Of a stretch of 64,000 nucleotides of DNA, positions 27,048 to 36,145 are shown one piece after another. A program made the translations under genes and the position numbers. Origin of the DNA: Treponema sp. C6A8 (GTDB lineage: Bacteria > Spirochaetota > Spirochaetia > Treponematales > Treponemataceae); assembly GCF_000619925.1 (NCBI RefSeq), contig NZ_JHVB01000002.1, forward strand, positions 124,001 to 188,000. Reading direction: 5' to 3'. A model generated the notes under the pieces. That model did not search any database. It saw only the letters and a program-made list of their open reading frames with translations, and had not been told where the DNA came from. Numbering within the stretch: position 1 is the first letter of the stretch; every line of letters starts with the position of its first letter.

Positions 27048-27054
27048 AGCAGAT

Positions 27055-27083
27055 ATTATATATTATTCTCTATCTCCTTACAA
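27055..27083 (-). promoter_or_regulatory. Promoter of lolA overlapping the end of ftsH
   Basis: On the minus strand, TTGTAA (27083-27078), a 17-bp spacer, then TATAAT (27060-27055). The -10 overlaps the ftsH TAA stop (27058-27056). The lolA ATG begins 7 bases downstream, so the predicted transcript is leaderless. Confidence 0.55.
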
Positions 27084-29059
27084 TGCTGTTCACCCTTAAC
27101 AATTTCGTAGAATTCCTTGCCGTCCATTGTTTCAACTTCCTTAAGGCGATTGGCAATGTATTCAAGAAGCTCCTTGTGTTCTGTGAGAATTCCAAGTACG
27201 TGCTCGTAGCGTTCGTTCATAATGCGGGCAATTTCTTCATCAATGAAGTTCTGAGTCTGCTCTGAGAATTCGCGGACAAGATTAGGTTCGCCGCCGCGGT
27301 TTCCAAGAACGCCCTTACCCAAAGTCATGTTCTTGAACTTATCGCTCATACCGTAAACTGTAATCATATCCTTGATGATTGCGGTTGCACGGGCAATATC
27401 ATTTGAAGCGCCTGTAGAAATATCGCCAAGGATGATTTCTTCGGCAGCGCGTCCGCCAAGACAAACGTCTACTTCATTCATCATGTCCCTGCGGGTCATG
27501 CAGAACTTTTCTTCATCTTCTTCACGGTACTGGGTATAGCCGCCAACTCCATGAGAACGAGGCACAACCGTAATCTTGTTTACAGGAGGATGATCTGGAG
27601 TAAAGGCACCTACAAGAGCATGACCTGTTTCGTGTACAGAAGTAAGGCGCATCTGCTTTTCGTTGTCCTTGCGGCTCTTCTTTTTAAGACCGATGCTTAC
27701 CTTATCGATAGCATCATTAAAATCTTCCATAGTAACTTTCTTACGGCCATTGCGGACTGCAAGCAGGGCGGCCTCGTTTACAACGTTTGCAAGGTCGGCA
27801 CCGGCAAAACCAGTTGTTCCGTGAGCAATAGAAGAGAAATCTACATCATTATCAAGCTTAACGTTCTTTGCGTGAATCTTAAGAACTTCCTCGCGTCCCT
27901 TTACATCAGGCTTTTCAACAGGAACCTGACGGTCAAAGCGGCCAGGACGAAGAATTGCAGGGTCAAGAACGTCAACGCGGTTAGTAGCGGCAAGAACGAT
28001 AAGACCCTTGTCATTGTCAAAACCGTCCATTTCAACAAGCAGCTGGTTCAAAGTCTGTTCTCGCTCATCATTGCTTGAGAAACCGTTTGCGCGTGATTTT
28101 GCGAGGGCATCAATTTCATCAATAAAGATGATACAAGGAGCCTTGTCGCGGGCCTGACGGAAGAGGTCTCGAACACGAGAAGCACCAACACCAACGAACA
28201 TTTCAACAAAGTCAGAACCGGAAATACTGAAGAAAGGAACTCCAGCTTCACCTGCAACAGCGCGGGCAAGAAGAGTTTTACCGGTTCCAGGGTCACCTAC
28301 CAGCAATACGCCCTTTGGAATTTTACCACCAATATCAGTGTATTTTTTAGGCTGTTTAAGGAAGTCTACAACTTCCACAAGCTCGTCTTTTGCTTCATCA
28401 ACACCGGCAACATCAGTAAAGCGGGTTTTGATTTTACCTTCTTCAACAACCTTAGCGCGGCTTGAGCCAACATTGAAAATGCTTCCCATACCACCGGCAC
28501 CGCCTCCCATCTTTCTAAAGAGGAAGAAGTACATCAAGAAGATAATTCCAAACGGAATAATCAGATTGATTAAAAGCTGCATTAAATATGAATTCTGTTT
28601 TACGACAAACTTATAGCGGACACCTTTTGAATCCAGAAGTTCAATAAAGTTTCCCATAAGAACGGCAGCAGTTTTATAAACACGGCCAGTTTTCTGAGTC
28701 ACTGGGAAAAGCTGAATTCCCTTAGGAGCTGAATTATTGTCGCTTACACGCTCAGGGCCATATCCTACAAAGTAGTTTTCGCCGATTTCAACAGAAATAA
28801 TCTGTCCGTTTTCCACCATTGCGCGGAAATCAGAATAGTCAATCAAACCATCTGATTTTGAGAAAACAAACATATCCATTACTGCCAGTCCAAAAAGGAT
28901 TACAAGCAAAATCGGCCAGAAAGGAAATCTTCCGTCGCCGCGGCGTTTATTGCTCTTTTTATCTTTATCATCTTCAACTCCGGCAAATTTGAAAAATTTG
29001 TACGGATCATTTTCATCATTTTTTTCGTTCTTGTTGTTCAGGTTCTGATCTTCTGCCAT
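27056..29059 (-). CDS. ftsH: ATP-dependent zinc metalloprotease FtsH
   Basis: 667 residues. FtsH is the membrane-bound AAA+ protease that degrades unassembled membrane proteins and regulators. There are two membrane segments near the N-terminus (about 47-67, [20 protein letters not shown], and about 160-180, [20 protein letters not shown]) around a periplasmic loop. The AAA domain has Walker A GDPGTGKT (about 255-262), Walker [15 protein letters not shown], the second region of homology [21 protein letters not shown], and the zinc site HETGH (about 474-478). Shine-Dalgarno AGGA lies 7 bases before the ATG. It is divergent from fliS. Confidence 0.97.
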   Translation of the reverse strand: MAEDQNLNNKNEKNDENDPYKFFKFAGVEDDKDKKSNKRRGDGRFPFWPILLVILFGLAVMDMFVFSKSDGLIDYSDFRAMVENGQIISVEIGENYFVGYGPERVSDNNSAPKGIQLFPVTQKTGRVYKTAAVLMGNFIELLDSKGVRYKFVVKQNSYLMQLLINLIIPFGIIFLMYFFLFRKMGGGAGGMGSIFNVGSSRAKVVEEGKIKTRFTDVAGVDEAKDELVEVVDFLKQPKKYTDIGGKIPKGVLLVGDPGTGKTLLARAVAGEAGVPFFSISGSDFVEMFVGVGASRVRDLFRQARDKAPCIIFIDEIDALAKSRANGFSSNDEREQTLNQLLVEMDGFDNDKGLIVLAATNRVDVLDPAILRPGRFDRQVPVEKPDVKGREEVLKIHAKNVKLDNDVDFSSIAHGTTGFAGADLANVVNEAALLAVRNGRKKVTMEDFNDAIDKVSIGLKKKSRKDNEKQMRLTSVHETGHALVGAFTPDHPPVNKITVVPRSHGVGGYTQYREEDEEKFCMTRRDMMNEVDVCLGGRAAEEIILGDISTGASNDIARATAIIKDMITVYGMSDKFKNMTLGKGVLGNRGGEPNLVREFSEQTQNFIDEEIARIMNERYEHVLGILTEHKELLEYIANRLKEVETMDGKEFYEIVKGEQHCKEIENNI

Positions 29060-29125
29060 CGTAATTTCCTAATATAATAGAATAAATATACAAAGAAAAT
29101 CTGATTTTTTCCATAAAAAAATATC

Positions 29126-29152
29126 TAAAGTATAAAATTAAGCTGCCGAAGA
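29126..29152 (+). promoter_or_regulatory. Sigma-28 (FliA)-type promoter of fliS
   Basis: TAAA (29126-29129), exactly 15 bases, then GCCGAAGA (29145-29152). The flagellar sigma-28 consensus is TAAA-N15-GCCGATAA, so the -10 matches 6 of 8. It lies upstream of the flagellin-chaperone gene, where such a promoter is expected. Transcription would start near 29160, leaving a leader of about 80 bases. Confidence 0.7.
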
Positions 29153-29201
29153 TTTAATCGATAAAGTATGTAAAGCTAAAAAAAGCTTTGCTATCGGACA
29201 T

Positions 29202-29234
29202 GGCGGGCTCCGACCGACCCGCCTCCACAGGAGG
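29202..29234 (+). promoter_or_regulatory. Two competing hairpins at the fliS ribosome-binding site
   Basis: GGCGGG (29202-29207) can pair with CCCGCC (29218-29223), while CCTCC (29222-29226) can pair with the Shine-Dalgarno GGAGG (29230-29234). The two stems share bases 29222-29223, so they exclude each other. The second would hide the ribosome-binding site of fliS. An AAAGCT/AGCTTT hairpin lies further upstream in the same leader. Confidence 0.45.
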
Positions 29235-29238
29235 TATT

Positions 29239-29679
29239 ATGGCATATCAGAACGCATATTCTGCATATCAGAAAAACAACGTTACCACAGCAAGCCAGGG
29301 ACGTCTGGTTGTACTGCTTTATGAAGGCGCAGTAAAAAATCTGGGCGGAGCAATCAAGCTTTTTGAAGCAGACGGAAGTGTAAAAGCGCAGAATATCGAA
29401 CAGTTTGGAAAATTTATTCAGAAGGCGCAGGCAATTATCACAGAACTTCAGGTAAGCCTTGACATGGATAAAGGCGGAGATATAGCAAAAAACCTTATGG
29501 CACTGTACATTTACTTTAACCAGCAGCTTCTTGACGGTTCCATAAAAAAAGATAAGGCAAAACTGGAAGAAATTTATAAAATGCTGAACGATCTTCTGGA
29601 ATCTTGGAGAACTGTTGCAAACAGTACGGCAAATGCCCCTGCTGCACAGGTCCGAGGCGCACTGAACATTCAGGGATAA
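29239..29679 (+). CDS. fliS: Flagellin export chaperone FliS
   Basis: 146 residues from ATG 29239, chosen because AGGAGG lies 4 bases upstream; a frame extending to 29188 is not needed. FliS binds the C-terminus of flagellin in the cytoplasm, prevents premature filament assembly and aids export. Family features: NAYSAYQKNNVTTASQGRLVVLLYEGAVKNL, alpha-helical throughout, LQVSLDMDKGGDIAKNLMALYIYFNQQL, and LLESWRTV. It lies behind a sigma-28-type promoter and 15 bp before a FlgN-like gene, consistent with late flagellar expression. Confidence 0.95.
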   Translation: MAYQNAYSAYQKNNVTTASQGRLVVLLYEGAVKNLGGAIKLFEADGSVKAQNIEQFGKFIQKAQAIITELQVSLDMDKGGDIAKNLMALYIYFNQQLLDGSIKKDKAKLEEIYKMLNDLLESWRTVANSTANAPAAQVRGALNIQG

Positions 29680-29694
29680 CCCGGGGAAAATTTT

Positions 29695-30168
29695 ATGAAA
29701 GAACTTACACAGGAAGAATTAAACGAAAGGGTGGCAATTTTACGCAGATTCAGAACTTTGCTTGAACAGCAGAGGGGGAAATTCCGCGAATATCTTACTG
29801 TGCTCGAAAAACAGCAGGACTCTATTTCCAATGAAAATACTGAAGCCCTGCTTGCCCATACGGAACTTGAACAGCAGGTTGTAAAAAATCTTATGAACCT
29901 GCAGAAAGTTATTGTCCCTATGCGTCAGATGTATCATTCGGCAGCGCCAAGTGAGGAACAAGATAAGGAAATTTATGCCCTTCAGGATGAATTGTCTTCA
30001 CTTCAGGAACGCGTTCTTGCTCAGAATAAAATCAACCGTGATTTACTCCGCGTACATCTTGGACAGATTAAAATGCAGCTCGCAGGCCTCAAAAATCCTT
30101 ACAGAAACCTTACCAGCGTTTACGCTCAGAAACAGCCTGTCAGCCAGATGGTTGAAGTTGAGGCTTAG
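29695..30168 (+). CDS. FlgN-like flagellar chaperone (coiled-coil protein)
   Basis: 157 residues, almost entirely alpha-helical with heptad character (ERVAILRRFRTLLEQQRGKF, LTVLEKQQDSISNENTEALL, LQDELSSLQERVLAQNKIN). This composition and its place just after fliS fit the FlgN family, which chaperones hook-filament junction proteins. FlgN sequences are poorly conserved, so the name rests largely on context and shape; a FliT-like role is the alternative. The stop codon lies at the edge of a CTAGG-type repeat. Confidence 0.65.
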   Translation: MKELTQEELNERVAILRRFRTLLEQQRGKFREYLTVLEKQQDSISNENTEALLAHTELEQQVVKNLMNLQKVIVPMRQMYHSAAPSEEQDKEIYALQDELSSLQERVLAQNKINRDLLRVHLGQIKMQLAGLKNPYRNLTSVYAQKQPVSQMVEVEA

Positions 30169-30201
30169 GCAGGTGTTAGGTTTCAGGTGCTAGGTACTAG
30201 G
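30169..30201. repeat. CTAGG-type repeat, half copy
   Basis: The sequence carries GGTGTTAGG, CAGGTGCTAGG and the palindrome CTAGGTACTAGG in tandem. It begins right after the FlgN-like stop codon and runs up to the DHFR start codon. A fuller, inverted copy is at 36144-36249. Confidence 0.7.
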
Positions 30202-30726
30202 ATGAAAGTAGCGATAGTTGTGGCGTTTGAGAAAAACCGGGGTATCGGGAATAAAGGACGGATTGTTTGGGATTTTCCCAGCGACCGCGCCTATTACAAA
30301 ACGCTGACTTTAGGAAACTTTGTAATTTTTGGCAGACGTACCTTTGAGGAATTTGGAAGAGCCTTGCCAGGACGCATTAATATAGTAGTTTCTTCCACAA
30401 AAAAATTTGAAGGCGAAAATCTTTACACTGTAAAAAATCTGGAAGCCGCAATCGAACTGGCAGAAAAAATTAATTCTACAAACGAGATTCTTCCTGCTCG
30501 CCCGCAATTCCTTCTGCCAAATCCGGCAATTTTCATTTGCGGTGGCCAGAACATATACCGCGAAGGCATATCCCTTGCACAAACAATCTACACAACCCAA
30601 ATCGACGCCGACTACGCATGCGACGCCTTTTTCCCTGAACTTCCGAATGAAAGCTTTAAAATAGAAAATGAAAGTTCCACGCTTGAAAAAGGCGTAAAAC
30701 TTTCATTCATCACTTACAGCAGATAA
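30202..30726 (+). CDS. folA: Dihydrofolate reductase
   Basis: 174 residues from ATG 30202; a GTG at 30187 lies inside a repeat and is a poorer start. The enzyme reduces dihydrofolate to tetrahydrofolate with NADPH. Family features: IVVAFEKNRGIGNKGRIVWDFPSDRAYYKTLTLGNFVIFGRRTFEEFGRALPGRINIVVSS, the cofactor-binding IFICGGQNIYREGI, and the closing YACDAFFPEL. A short insert (about 95-110, NEILPARPQFLLPN) lengthens it compared with 160 residues. No proper Shine-Dalgarno is present, because the upstream DNA is repeat; TAGG abuts the ATG. Its TAA is adjacent to the stop of the convergent gene. Confidence 0.9.
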   Translation: MKVAIVVAFEKNRGIGNKGRIVWDFPSDRAYYKTLTLGNFVIFGRRTFEEFGRALPGRINIVVSSTKKFEGENLYTVKNLEAAIELAEKINSTNEILPARPQFLLPNPAIFICGGQNIYREGISLAQTIYTTQIDADYACDAFFPELPNESFKIENESSTLEKGVKLSFITYSR

Positions 30727-31995
30727 TTATTTCTTATATTCTGCAAGTATCTTTTCAGCTTCATCTTTTGGCAAAATTGTAACCACATATGCGGTCTTTG
30801 ATTCTTCATCATAAAAAGAATTTTTTACGCTGTACGGAATTTTTATGTTTGAAAAAGTATCAACAGCGCCAAAGAAAGAAGATTCTACTTCTCCATTCTC
30901 TGAGTTTTCCTGACTTACAGATTTTTTTGACTCAGAACGAACCTGAACATCTGCCGAAAGACTTAATTTTATCTGGCTTGCGGCAGTAATTTCTGCAATT
31001 TTCAAGGCAGAATCTTTATCAGCATGAGTTTTCTTCGCTGAACCATAAATGTAGTTATCATCAGCTTCAATAAAATCAGAATACCATTCAGGAGGATTTC
31101 CCTTTGGAGTATTCTGAGGCTTTTTTCTGTTTCGCTTGAAAGATTTTTTTACCCCAGAATCTTCTGTGCTTTCTTTTGAAATCTTATTCATAGACTGAGT
31201 ACCGCGGGTTCCGGAAAAAGAAATCTCTTCAGATTCGCCGGACTGACCGGTTCCTGAGTTCTGTGTGATTGTTCTCAGCTGAATCTGTCCGCTAGGATCA
31301 ACTTTTCCATAACTCTGGTTTTTACTTGAAACAACCATCTGCGAAAGGCCTTTTACACCGGAACGCACTGTCATTTCAAAGCCGCAGTTTATGACACCGT
31401 CTGCATTTACAATTGCAGGCCAGGTTTCAAAATCATCATCCTGTTTATCTTCATATTCCCAGATATAAAGACCGTCTTCAATTCTTACCTTCTGCTGGCG
31501 CTCTGTTCCGTTATCGGTCATTGTAAAATCACCGTCGTACTTTTTTGAAGCGCGGGATGCAGGATCTGAATAAAGGAGTGTTCCTTTTATGGCAATCTTT
31601 AAAATCTGGGAATTTTCTTCGTAGTATCCCTGAAAGAAGAATTCACCATTGCGTCTTAATCTTCCGCTGATTGACGGATTATCCGGGCTGGTAACTTTTC
31701 CAGTAGAAGAAACCGAAAGCAAAATTCTTGTTTCCGGTTCAATAAAACTTCCGTCTTCTATATAAACCGCATTACCAAAAGATTTTTTCAGGATATCCTG
31801 ATAGGCTTCCATTCCATAACTCTGATACATAGCCACAAGTTCTACGCATTCAACATAGCGCTCAAAATCGTAGGAATAAATTCCGTCTTTTGGAAAAGTG
31901 TTTTTTGAAGCTCCGTAGGCAGGAACAGTCAAAAGAAAAGCAGCCAGCAAGGCAGCAGAAAATGATTTAAGTAATAACAATGGTGTTTTTTTCAT
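30727..31995 (-). CDS. Secreted protein with C-terminal LPP20-like domain
   Basis: 422 residues with signal peptide (LLLLKSFSAALLAAFLLTVPAYGAS). The N-terminal two thirds is beta-rich, with repeated short hairpins (ISGRLRRNGEFFFQGYYEEN; DGVINCGFEMTVRSG), followed by a Ser/Lys-rich linker. The C-terminus (about 300-420) looks like an LPP20 domain: PPEWYSDFIEADDNYIYGSA, then alternating Ala in DSALKIAEITAASQIKLSLS, and a closing TAYVVTILPKDEAEKIL. LPP20-type domains occur in envelope lipoproteins of unclear function. It is third of three secreted genes in the same direction (15-bp gap) and meets folA end to end. Confidence 0.6.
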   Translation of the reverse strand: MKKTPLLLLKSFSAALLAAFLLTVPAYGASKNTFPKDGIYSYDFERYVECVELVAMYQSYGMEAYQDILKKSFGNAVYIEDGSFIEPETRILLSVSSTGKVTSPDNPSISGRLRRNGEFFFQGYYEENSQILKIAIKGTLLYSDPASRASKKYDGDFTMTDNGTERQQKVRIEDGLYIWEYEDKQDDDFETWPAIVNADGVINCGFEMTVRSGVKGLSQMVVSSKNQSYGKVDPSGQIQLRTITQNSGTGQSGESEEISFSGTRGTQSMNKISKESTEDSGVKKSFKRNRKKPQNTPKGNPPEWYSDFIEADDNYIYGSAKKTHADKDSALKIAEITAASQIKLSLSADVQVRSESKKSVSQENSENGEVESSFFGAVDTFSNIKIPYSVKNSFYDEESKTAYVVTILPKDEAEKILAEYKK

Positions 31996-32010
31996 TTGGT
32001 CTTCCTGAAA

Positions 32011-32943
32011 CTACAGTAACTGATAAACCCAGATTGAAGCGATTCCCTGAGGCTTTGGACAATCCATAAAGATGAATTTTGGAGAATATTCAACAATGGT
32101 TCCCTCTTCAACTTCAAAAATTGCATTACGCCAGCGGTTTTTACCATCGTGTTCAACATTTGCAGGGAAACGCTGTCCGTTAAGCTTCAGTTCAAGAGTC
32201 TTATTTTCTGAAATTGCATCAGTACGAATGATGATTAAAGTTTTTCTGCCTTTTATAACATTCTTAAGATTGAATTCAAGAAGAGTGTTTTCCAGATGAA
32301 CAACTGTATCATAAACTAAAATTCCATCAGGATAGTAGAAAGATTCTTTTGTTTTTGAACTCTTCGATTCGTAACCTTTTCCCTTACCTGACTGAACGAT
32401 TCTGTGGTTTTCAATAGATTCCTGAGAATTAAAATTGATTGTATCAACAAGAGTAAATTTTTTGCCTTTGTACTGAAGGATTCTTGCAAGGTTAGAACTT
32501 TCAGAGATTTCTTTCTTTTCATCAAGAGCAACCTGTGGTTTTTCCTGAACTTTTTCAGTACTTACAGTAACATCAACCTTAACATAAGCGCCGCCGTCAG
32601 CCAAAGAATCATTATATTTGTAGCCGGCAAGAACGTGCTTAGCCTTCAAGCCTTCAGGAATTTTATAATCCTTGAAATATTCATCAAGTCTTTCGCAAGC
32701 CTTCTTTTCAGCGGCATCGCGGGCCATATCAAGAGAATAAATCTCATCAGTTACCTTTACAAATTCGCAGGCAGTATAAGTTCTGTCGATAAATGGAACC
32801 CAGGCGCCGTCAGCATTCTTGCGGGTAATTTCAGTTTCTGTAAAAGTAAGTTTGTTTGAGAACCATGATGGAGGAAATTCTTCACCAGAAAGATTTACGC
32901 AAAGCGCAGTAATTAATGAGACGATTAAAGCTAGTTTTTTCAT
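32011..32943 (-). CDS. Secreted LPP20-like protein
   Basis: 310 residues from ATG 32943, chosen because GGAAC lies 6 bases upstream and MKKLALIVSLITALCVNLSG is a complete signal peptide; the frame extends to 32970 but would overlap the upstream gene. Residues about 22-150 resemble an LPP20-type domain: FPPSWFSNKL, then LDMARDAAEKKACERLDEYF and GGAYVKVDVTV. The rest is of mixed beta character (KGKKFTLVDTINFNS; GTIVEYSPKFIFMDCPKPQG) without a recognised domain. It is the second of three secreted genes, 16 bp after the first. Function unknown. Confidence 0.6.
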   Translation of the reverse strand: MKKLALIVSLITALCVNLSGEEFPPSWFSNKLTFTETEITRKNADGAWVPFIDRTYTACEFVKVTDEIYSLDMARDAAEKKACERLDEYFKDYKIPEGLKAKHVLAGYKYNDSLADGGAYVKVDVTVSTEKVQEKPQVALDEKKEISESSNLARILQYKGKKFTLVDTINFNSQESIENHRIVQSGKGKGYESKSSKTKESFYYPDGILVYDTVVHLENTLLEFNLKNVIKGRKTLIIIRTDAISENKTLELKLNGQRFPANVEHDGKNRWRNAIFEVEEGTIVEYSPKFIFMDCPKPQGIASIWVYQLL

Positions 32944-32959
32944 TTTCAGTTCCTTTTTT

Positions 32960-33697
32960 TTAGTAATCAATTTCTTCTACAGAGAAACCAGAGTAATCAT
33001 ATCCAGAAGCTTTTGGCATAACGACTGATTCGCAAATCTTCATTGCAAGAACTTCTTTAAGGAACTGTGTTGATTCATCATTATCATCAACTTTTCTGAT
33101 TGCAGCATTGAGCTGTGCATCGTAAAGGTTTCTGTTCATTGTGAAAACAACATAATATGTATATTCGTCAGTGTAGTCAGCTTCAGAAGTGATTTTCTTT
33201 ACGCCAGGCTTCATTGTGCGGGTTTTAATCCAGTAATAAGAATCTTTTGTAAGACCGTTCAATGTAAGGTTTGTCATTGATGTTGAGTAAATTTTGGCAG
33301 CGCGAGTTTTTGTCTGTTCATCAGCATCTTTTGCATCAAGTTCTGCGATTACAGCCTGAGCAACTGTCTGTTCAATAGAAGAAGCAACTTCTGCGCGAAC
33401 ATCAATCTGATCTGTCCATGCTTTTAAGAAGTCAAGGTCAGAACCCTTATTCTGAAGGATGAAGATAGCATCTTCTTTATCAATTTCCAGTGATTTGCGT
33501 ACTTTTTTCTGAGAACCTTCACCGATTGCAACAACCCATGCAGGAATTTCAGATCCGAGAGCCTGTCCCTGATAGTCTACGACAACAGGAGTTCCAGCCT
33601 TCATTTTAGGAGCTTTTCCCTTAGGCGCAGCAAATAAAGAAGCGCTTACCATAGCAGCCAAAACTGCCATACAACAAATTTTCATAGTTTTTTTCAT
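32960..33697 (-). CDS. Secreted LPP20-like protein
   Basis: 245 residues with signal peptide MKKTMKICCMAVLAAMVSASLFA and a Lys-rich segment (APKGKAPKMKAG) after it. The body has the LPP20-like pattern: EIPAWVVAIGEG, helical Ala-rich RAEVASSIEQTVAQAVIAELDA, and a strand TYYVVFTMNRNLYDAQLNAAIRKV. Its start lies 118 bp from the divergent ABC-F gene and AGAGGG precedes the ATG at about 5 bases. It is the first gene of the three-gene group. Function unknown; an envelope-stability or stress role is a guess from the family. Confidence 0.6.
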   Translation of the reverse strand: MKKTMKICCMAVLAAMVSASLFAAPKGKAPKMKAGTPVVVDYQGQALGSEIPAWVVAIGEGSQKKVRKSLEIDKEDAIFILQNKGSDLDFLKAWTDQIDVRAEVASSIEQTVAQAVIAELDAKDADEQTKTRAAKIYSTSMTNLTLNGLTKDSYYWIKTRTMKPGVKKITSEADYTDEYTYYVVFTMNRNLYDAQLNAAIRKVDDNDESTQFLKEVLAMKICESVVMPKASGYDYSGFSVEEIDY

Positions 33698-33777
33698 GTT
33701 TTCCCTCTTTTGAAATATATTAACTTTCTTGCACTATAACAATTATTTTATAGATAAACAATGCTGAAACAAGTCAG

Positions 33778-33807
33778 TTGACATTAAATCCCGCCTCTAT
33801 TTACTAT
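33778..33807 (+). promoter_or_regulatory. Strong sigma-70 promoter of the ABC-F gene
   Basis: Consensus TTGACA (33778-33783), an 18-bp spacer and TACTAT (33802-33807). The ATG begins at 33815, 7 bases after the -10, so the transcript should start at or beside the start codon. This is the clearest leaderless case in the window. Confidence 0.7.
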
Positions 33808-33814
33808 ATGAAAC

Positions 33815-35770
33815 ATGAATCTTCTCTCTATTAATAATCTTGCGAAAATCGGGCGGGAAAAGCCGCTTTTTACGGGAGTTACATTTGGAATTCAGGAAGG
33901 CGAAAAGGCAGCCCTGATTGGACGAAACGGAACCGGAAAATCAACTCTTTTGAATACGATTGCAGGAGTGTTACAGCCTGACGAGGGAAGTATTACTATC
34001 AACCGGGAATGCGGCGTTTCTTTTTTGCCGCAGAACCCCACTTACAATCCGGAAGATACAATCCGCGAGCATATTTTTAAGAGCAATTCCCCAAAACTAA
34101 ACACAATCCGCGAATATATGGATGCCTGTGCGGCGCTTGGTGATGATGAAAAATCGCAGAAGGCCTACAACGCCGCCATGGAAAAGATGGACAAGCAGGA
34201 GCTTTGGAATTACGAAGCTCAGATTTCTTCGATTTTGGGAACTCTGGGACTCCACGACCTTACCCGCAAAATGGGTACTCTCAGCGGCGGAATGATTAAA
34301 AAGGTTGCTCTGGCACAGGTGCTGGTAGAAGACACAAAGCTTCTTCTACTCGACGAGCCGACTAACCACCTGGACATCAGTACAATTACCTGGCTGCAGA
34401 ATTACCTTCACGATATGAAGCGTTCGCTTTTGATGGTAACCCACGACCGCTGGTTCTTGGACGCTGTCTGCACCAACATTTACGAACTTGCGCGAAACAA
34501 ACTCAAACTTTACGAAGGAAACTATTCCAAATACCTTGAAAAAAAGGAAATGGAAGCAGAAATTGAAGAAAACACCGAACGCAGAATTGAATCTGTTTTG
34601 CGATTTGAGCGTGACTGGCTGCTTCGTGGCCCATGCGCCCGCGGAACAAAAATTAAGGCACGAATCCAGCGCGACATGCAGCTTATCAACCGAGAAAAAT
34701 TTGCCGCAGACAAGGGCTTTACTTTTGAAGTAAAAGGAAAACGCCTGGGCGGAAAGGTTCTGGAACTTCACAACATAAGTAAATTTTATCCTAAAGGATT
34801 CGCTGGGGCAGAAACCACAACACCTGTCATCAAGAATTTTTCTTACAAGTTCACCAAAGGACAGAAAATCGGTATTTTTGGTGATAACGGCAGCGGAAAA
34901 TCTACCTTTTTGAACATAGTTACAGGCCAACTTGCACCGGACACCGGCAATGTGGAAGTTGGCGTGAACACAAGCTTTGGCTACTACACTCAGAACCCAG
35001 TGTTCAAAGACACCTCCCTCACAGTACTTGAATATATTAAGGAAACTGCCGAGCGCATGACCTTAAACGAAGGAAAAAAAGAAGTAAGCGCAACAAAGTT
35101 TCTGGAAGAATTCGGTTTTGAAGGCAAAATCCAGCACAGCATGGTGAGCACTTTGAGCGGCGGCGAGCGCAAACGCCTTTATCTTGTTCGACTTCTGCTC
35201 CAGAATCCTAACTTTTTGATTCTGGACGAACCGACCAACGACTTTGACATTTTTACAATGAACATCCTTGAACAGTTTTTGATGAACTACGAAGGCTGTC
35301 TCTTACTCGTAAGCCACGACCGCTACTTTATGGACAAATGCGCCGACACACTCTTTATTCTGGAAGACGACGGCAGTATCTCAGGTTTTGTTGGTAAATG
35401 CAGCGAGTATGTGGAGTATAGAGAAGAACAAAAACAGTTAAACCGTCAGCAGACTGCGAAGCAGGATGCTGATGTTGCCGTTAGAGAAGCAAATAATGTA
35501 AAAGAGATTACGACGGCAACAAGCTTAGGAGCGCAGGGGGAGACTTCCCCCTCCCCTAAGAAAAAGCTTACATTTAAGGAACAGAAAGAATTCGAGCAGC
35601 TTGATGCCGCAATTCCAGCCCTTGAAGCCGAACAAAAGGAACTGGAAGCAAAAATGGGTTCCAGCAATTTTGAAGAAGCACGGGCTGCCGGCGACCGCTA
35701 CAAAGAAATTGCCGCTCAGCTGGAAGAAAAATATGCGCGCTGGGAAGAATTAGCAGCGGTAGCGATGTAA
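33815..35770 (+). CDS. ABC-F family ATPase (Uup-like)
   Basis: 651 residues with two ABC ATPase domains and no membrane segment. Domain 1: Walker A GRNGTGKST, signature LSGGMIKKVALAQ, Walker B LLLLDEPTNHLD. Domain 2: Walker A GDNGSGKST, signature LSGGERKRLYL, Walker B LILDEPTNDFD. The linker between the domains carries ERRIESVLRFERDWLLRGPCARGTKIKARIQ. The C-terminus (about 570-651) is a coiled coil (KEQKEFEQLDAAIPALEAEQ) as in Uup. ABC-F proteins act on ribosomes or, for Uup, on DNA branch structures, rather than in transport. A degenerate Asp/Thr-rich linker precedes the coiled coil. Confidence 0.92.
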   Translation: MNLLSINNLAKIGREKPLFTGVTFGIQEGEKAALIGRNGTGKSTLLNTIAGVLQPDEGSITINRECGVSFLPQNPTYNPEDTIREHIFKSNSPKLNTIREYMDACAALGDDEKSQKAYNAAMEKMDKQELWNYEAQISSILGTLGLHDLTRKMGTLSGGMIKKVALAQVLVEDTKLLLLDEPTNHLDISTITWLQNYLHDMKRSLLMVTHDRWFLDAVCTNIYELARNKLKLYEGNYSKYLEKKEMEAEIEENTERRIESVLRFERDWLLRGPCARGTKIKARIQRDMQLINREKFAADKGFTFEVKGKRLGGKVLELHNISKFYPKGFAGAETTTPVIKNFSYKFTKGQKIGIFGDNGSGKSTFLNIVTGQLAPDTGNVEVGVNTSFGYYTQNPVFKDTSLTVLEYIKETAERMTLNEGKKEVSATKFLEEFGFEGKIQHSMVSTLSGGERKRLYLVRLLLQNPNFLILDEPTNDFDIFTMNILEQFLMNYEGCLLLVSHDRYFMDKCADTLFILEDDGSISGFVGKCSEYVEYREEQKQLNRQQTAKQDADVAVREANNVKEITTATSLGAQGETSPSPKKKLTFKEQKEFEQLDAAIPALEAEQKELEAKMGSSNFEEARAAGDRYKEIAAQLEEKYARWEELAAVAM

Positions 35771-35785
35771 AAAAGGAATTGGAAA

Positions 35786-36145
35786 ATGACAGAAGAAGAA
35801 TTAGACGAATATTTTATCTGCACGCTGAAAAAAATCCTTGTGGAAGTAAAAGAGTGCAAGGATTATGTAAAAGACCTTCATACGCCTGAATACGACGAAA
35901 TCAATGCCGACTACGACGAGCAGATTGAAGAGCTTTCTTCTATTTTGAAAGAAGTTTCCAGCGTGGACGATCTGGCCCAGATGGACGAAGAAACCATCAC
36001 CGCTGTTTACGACTTTATTGCCGACTATGCAGACAACTTTTTAATTGCGCCAGACGGCGAGCAGCAGGAAAAGGACTGGGCAGAATACGACAAGCTGGAA
36101 GAACTCCTCGATTTGTTTATGGACACCGAGGAGGAAGAGGTTTGA
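35786..36145 (+). CDS. Small acidic protein of unknown function
   Basis: 119 residues, strongly acidic (runs such as EEELDEYF, DTEEEEV at the end) and helical. No signal peptide, membrane segment or recognised domain. GGAA about 6 bases before the ATG and a 15-bp gap suggest it is expressed with the ABC-F gene. Its stop codon TGA lies in the first bases of a CTAGG-type repeat. I do not recognise the family. Confidence 0.65.
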   Translation: MTEEELDEYFICTLKKILVEVKECKDYVKDLHTPEYDEINADYDEQIEELSSILKEVSSVDDLAQMDEETITAVYDFIADYADNFLIAPDGEQQEKDWAEYDKLEELLDLFMDTEEEEV

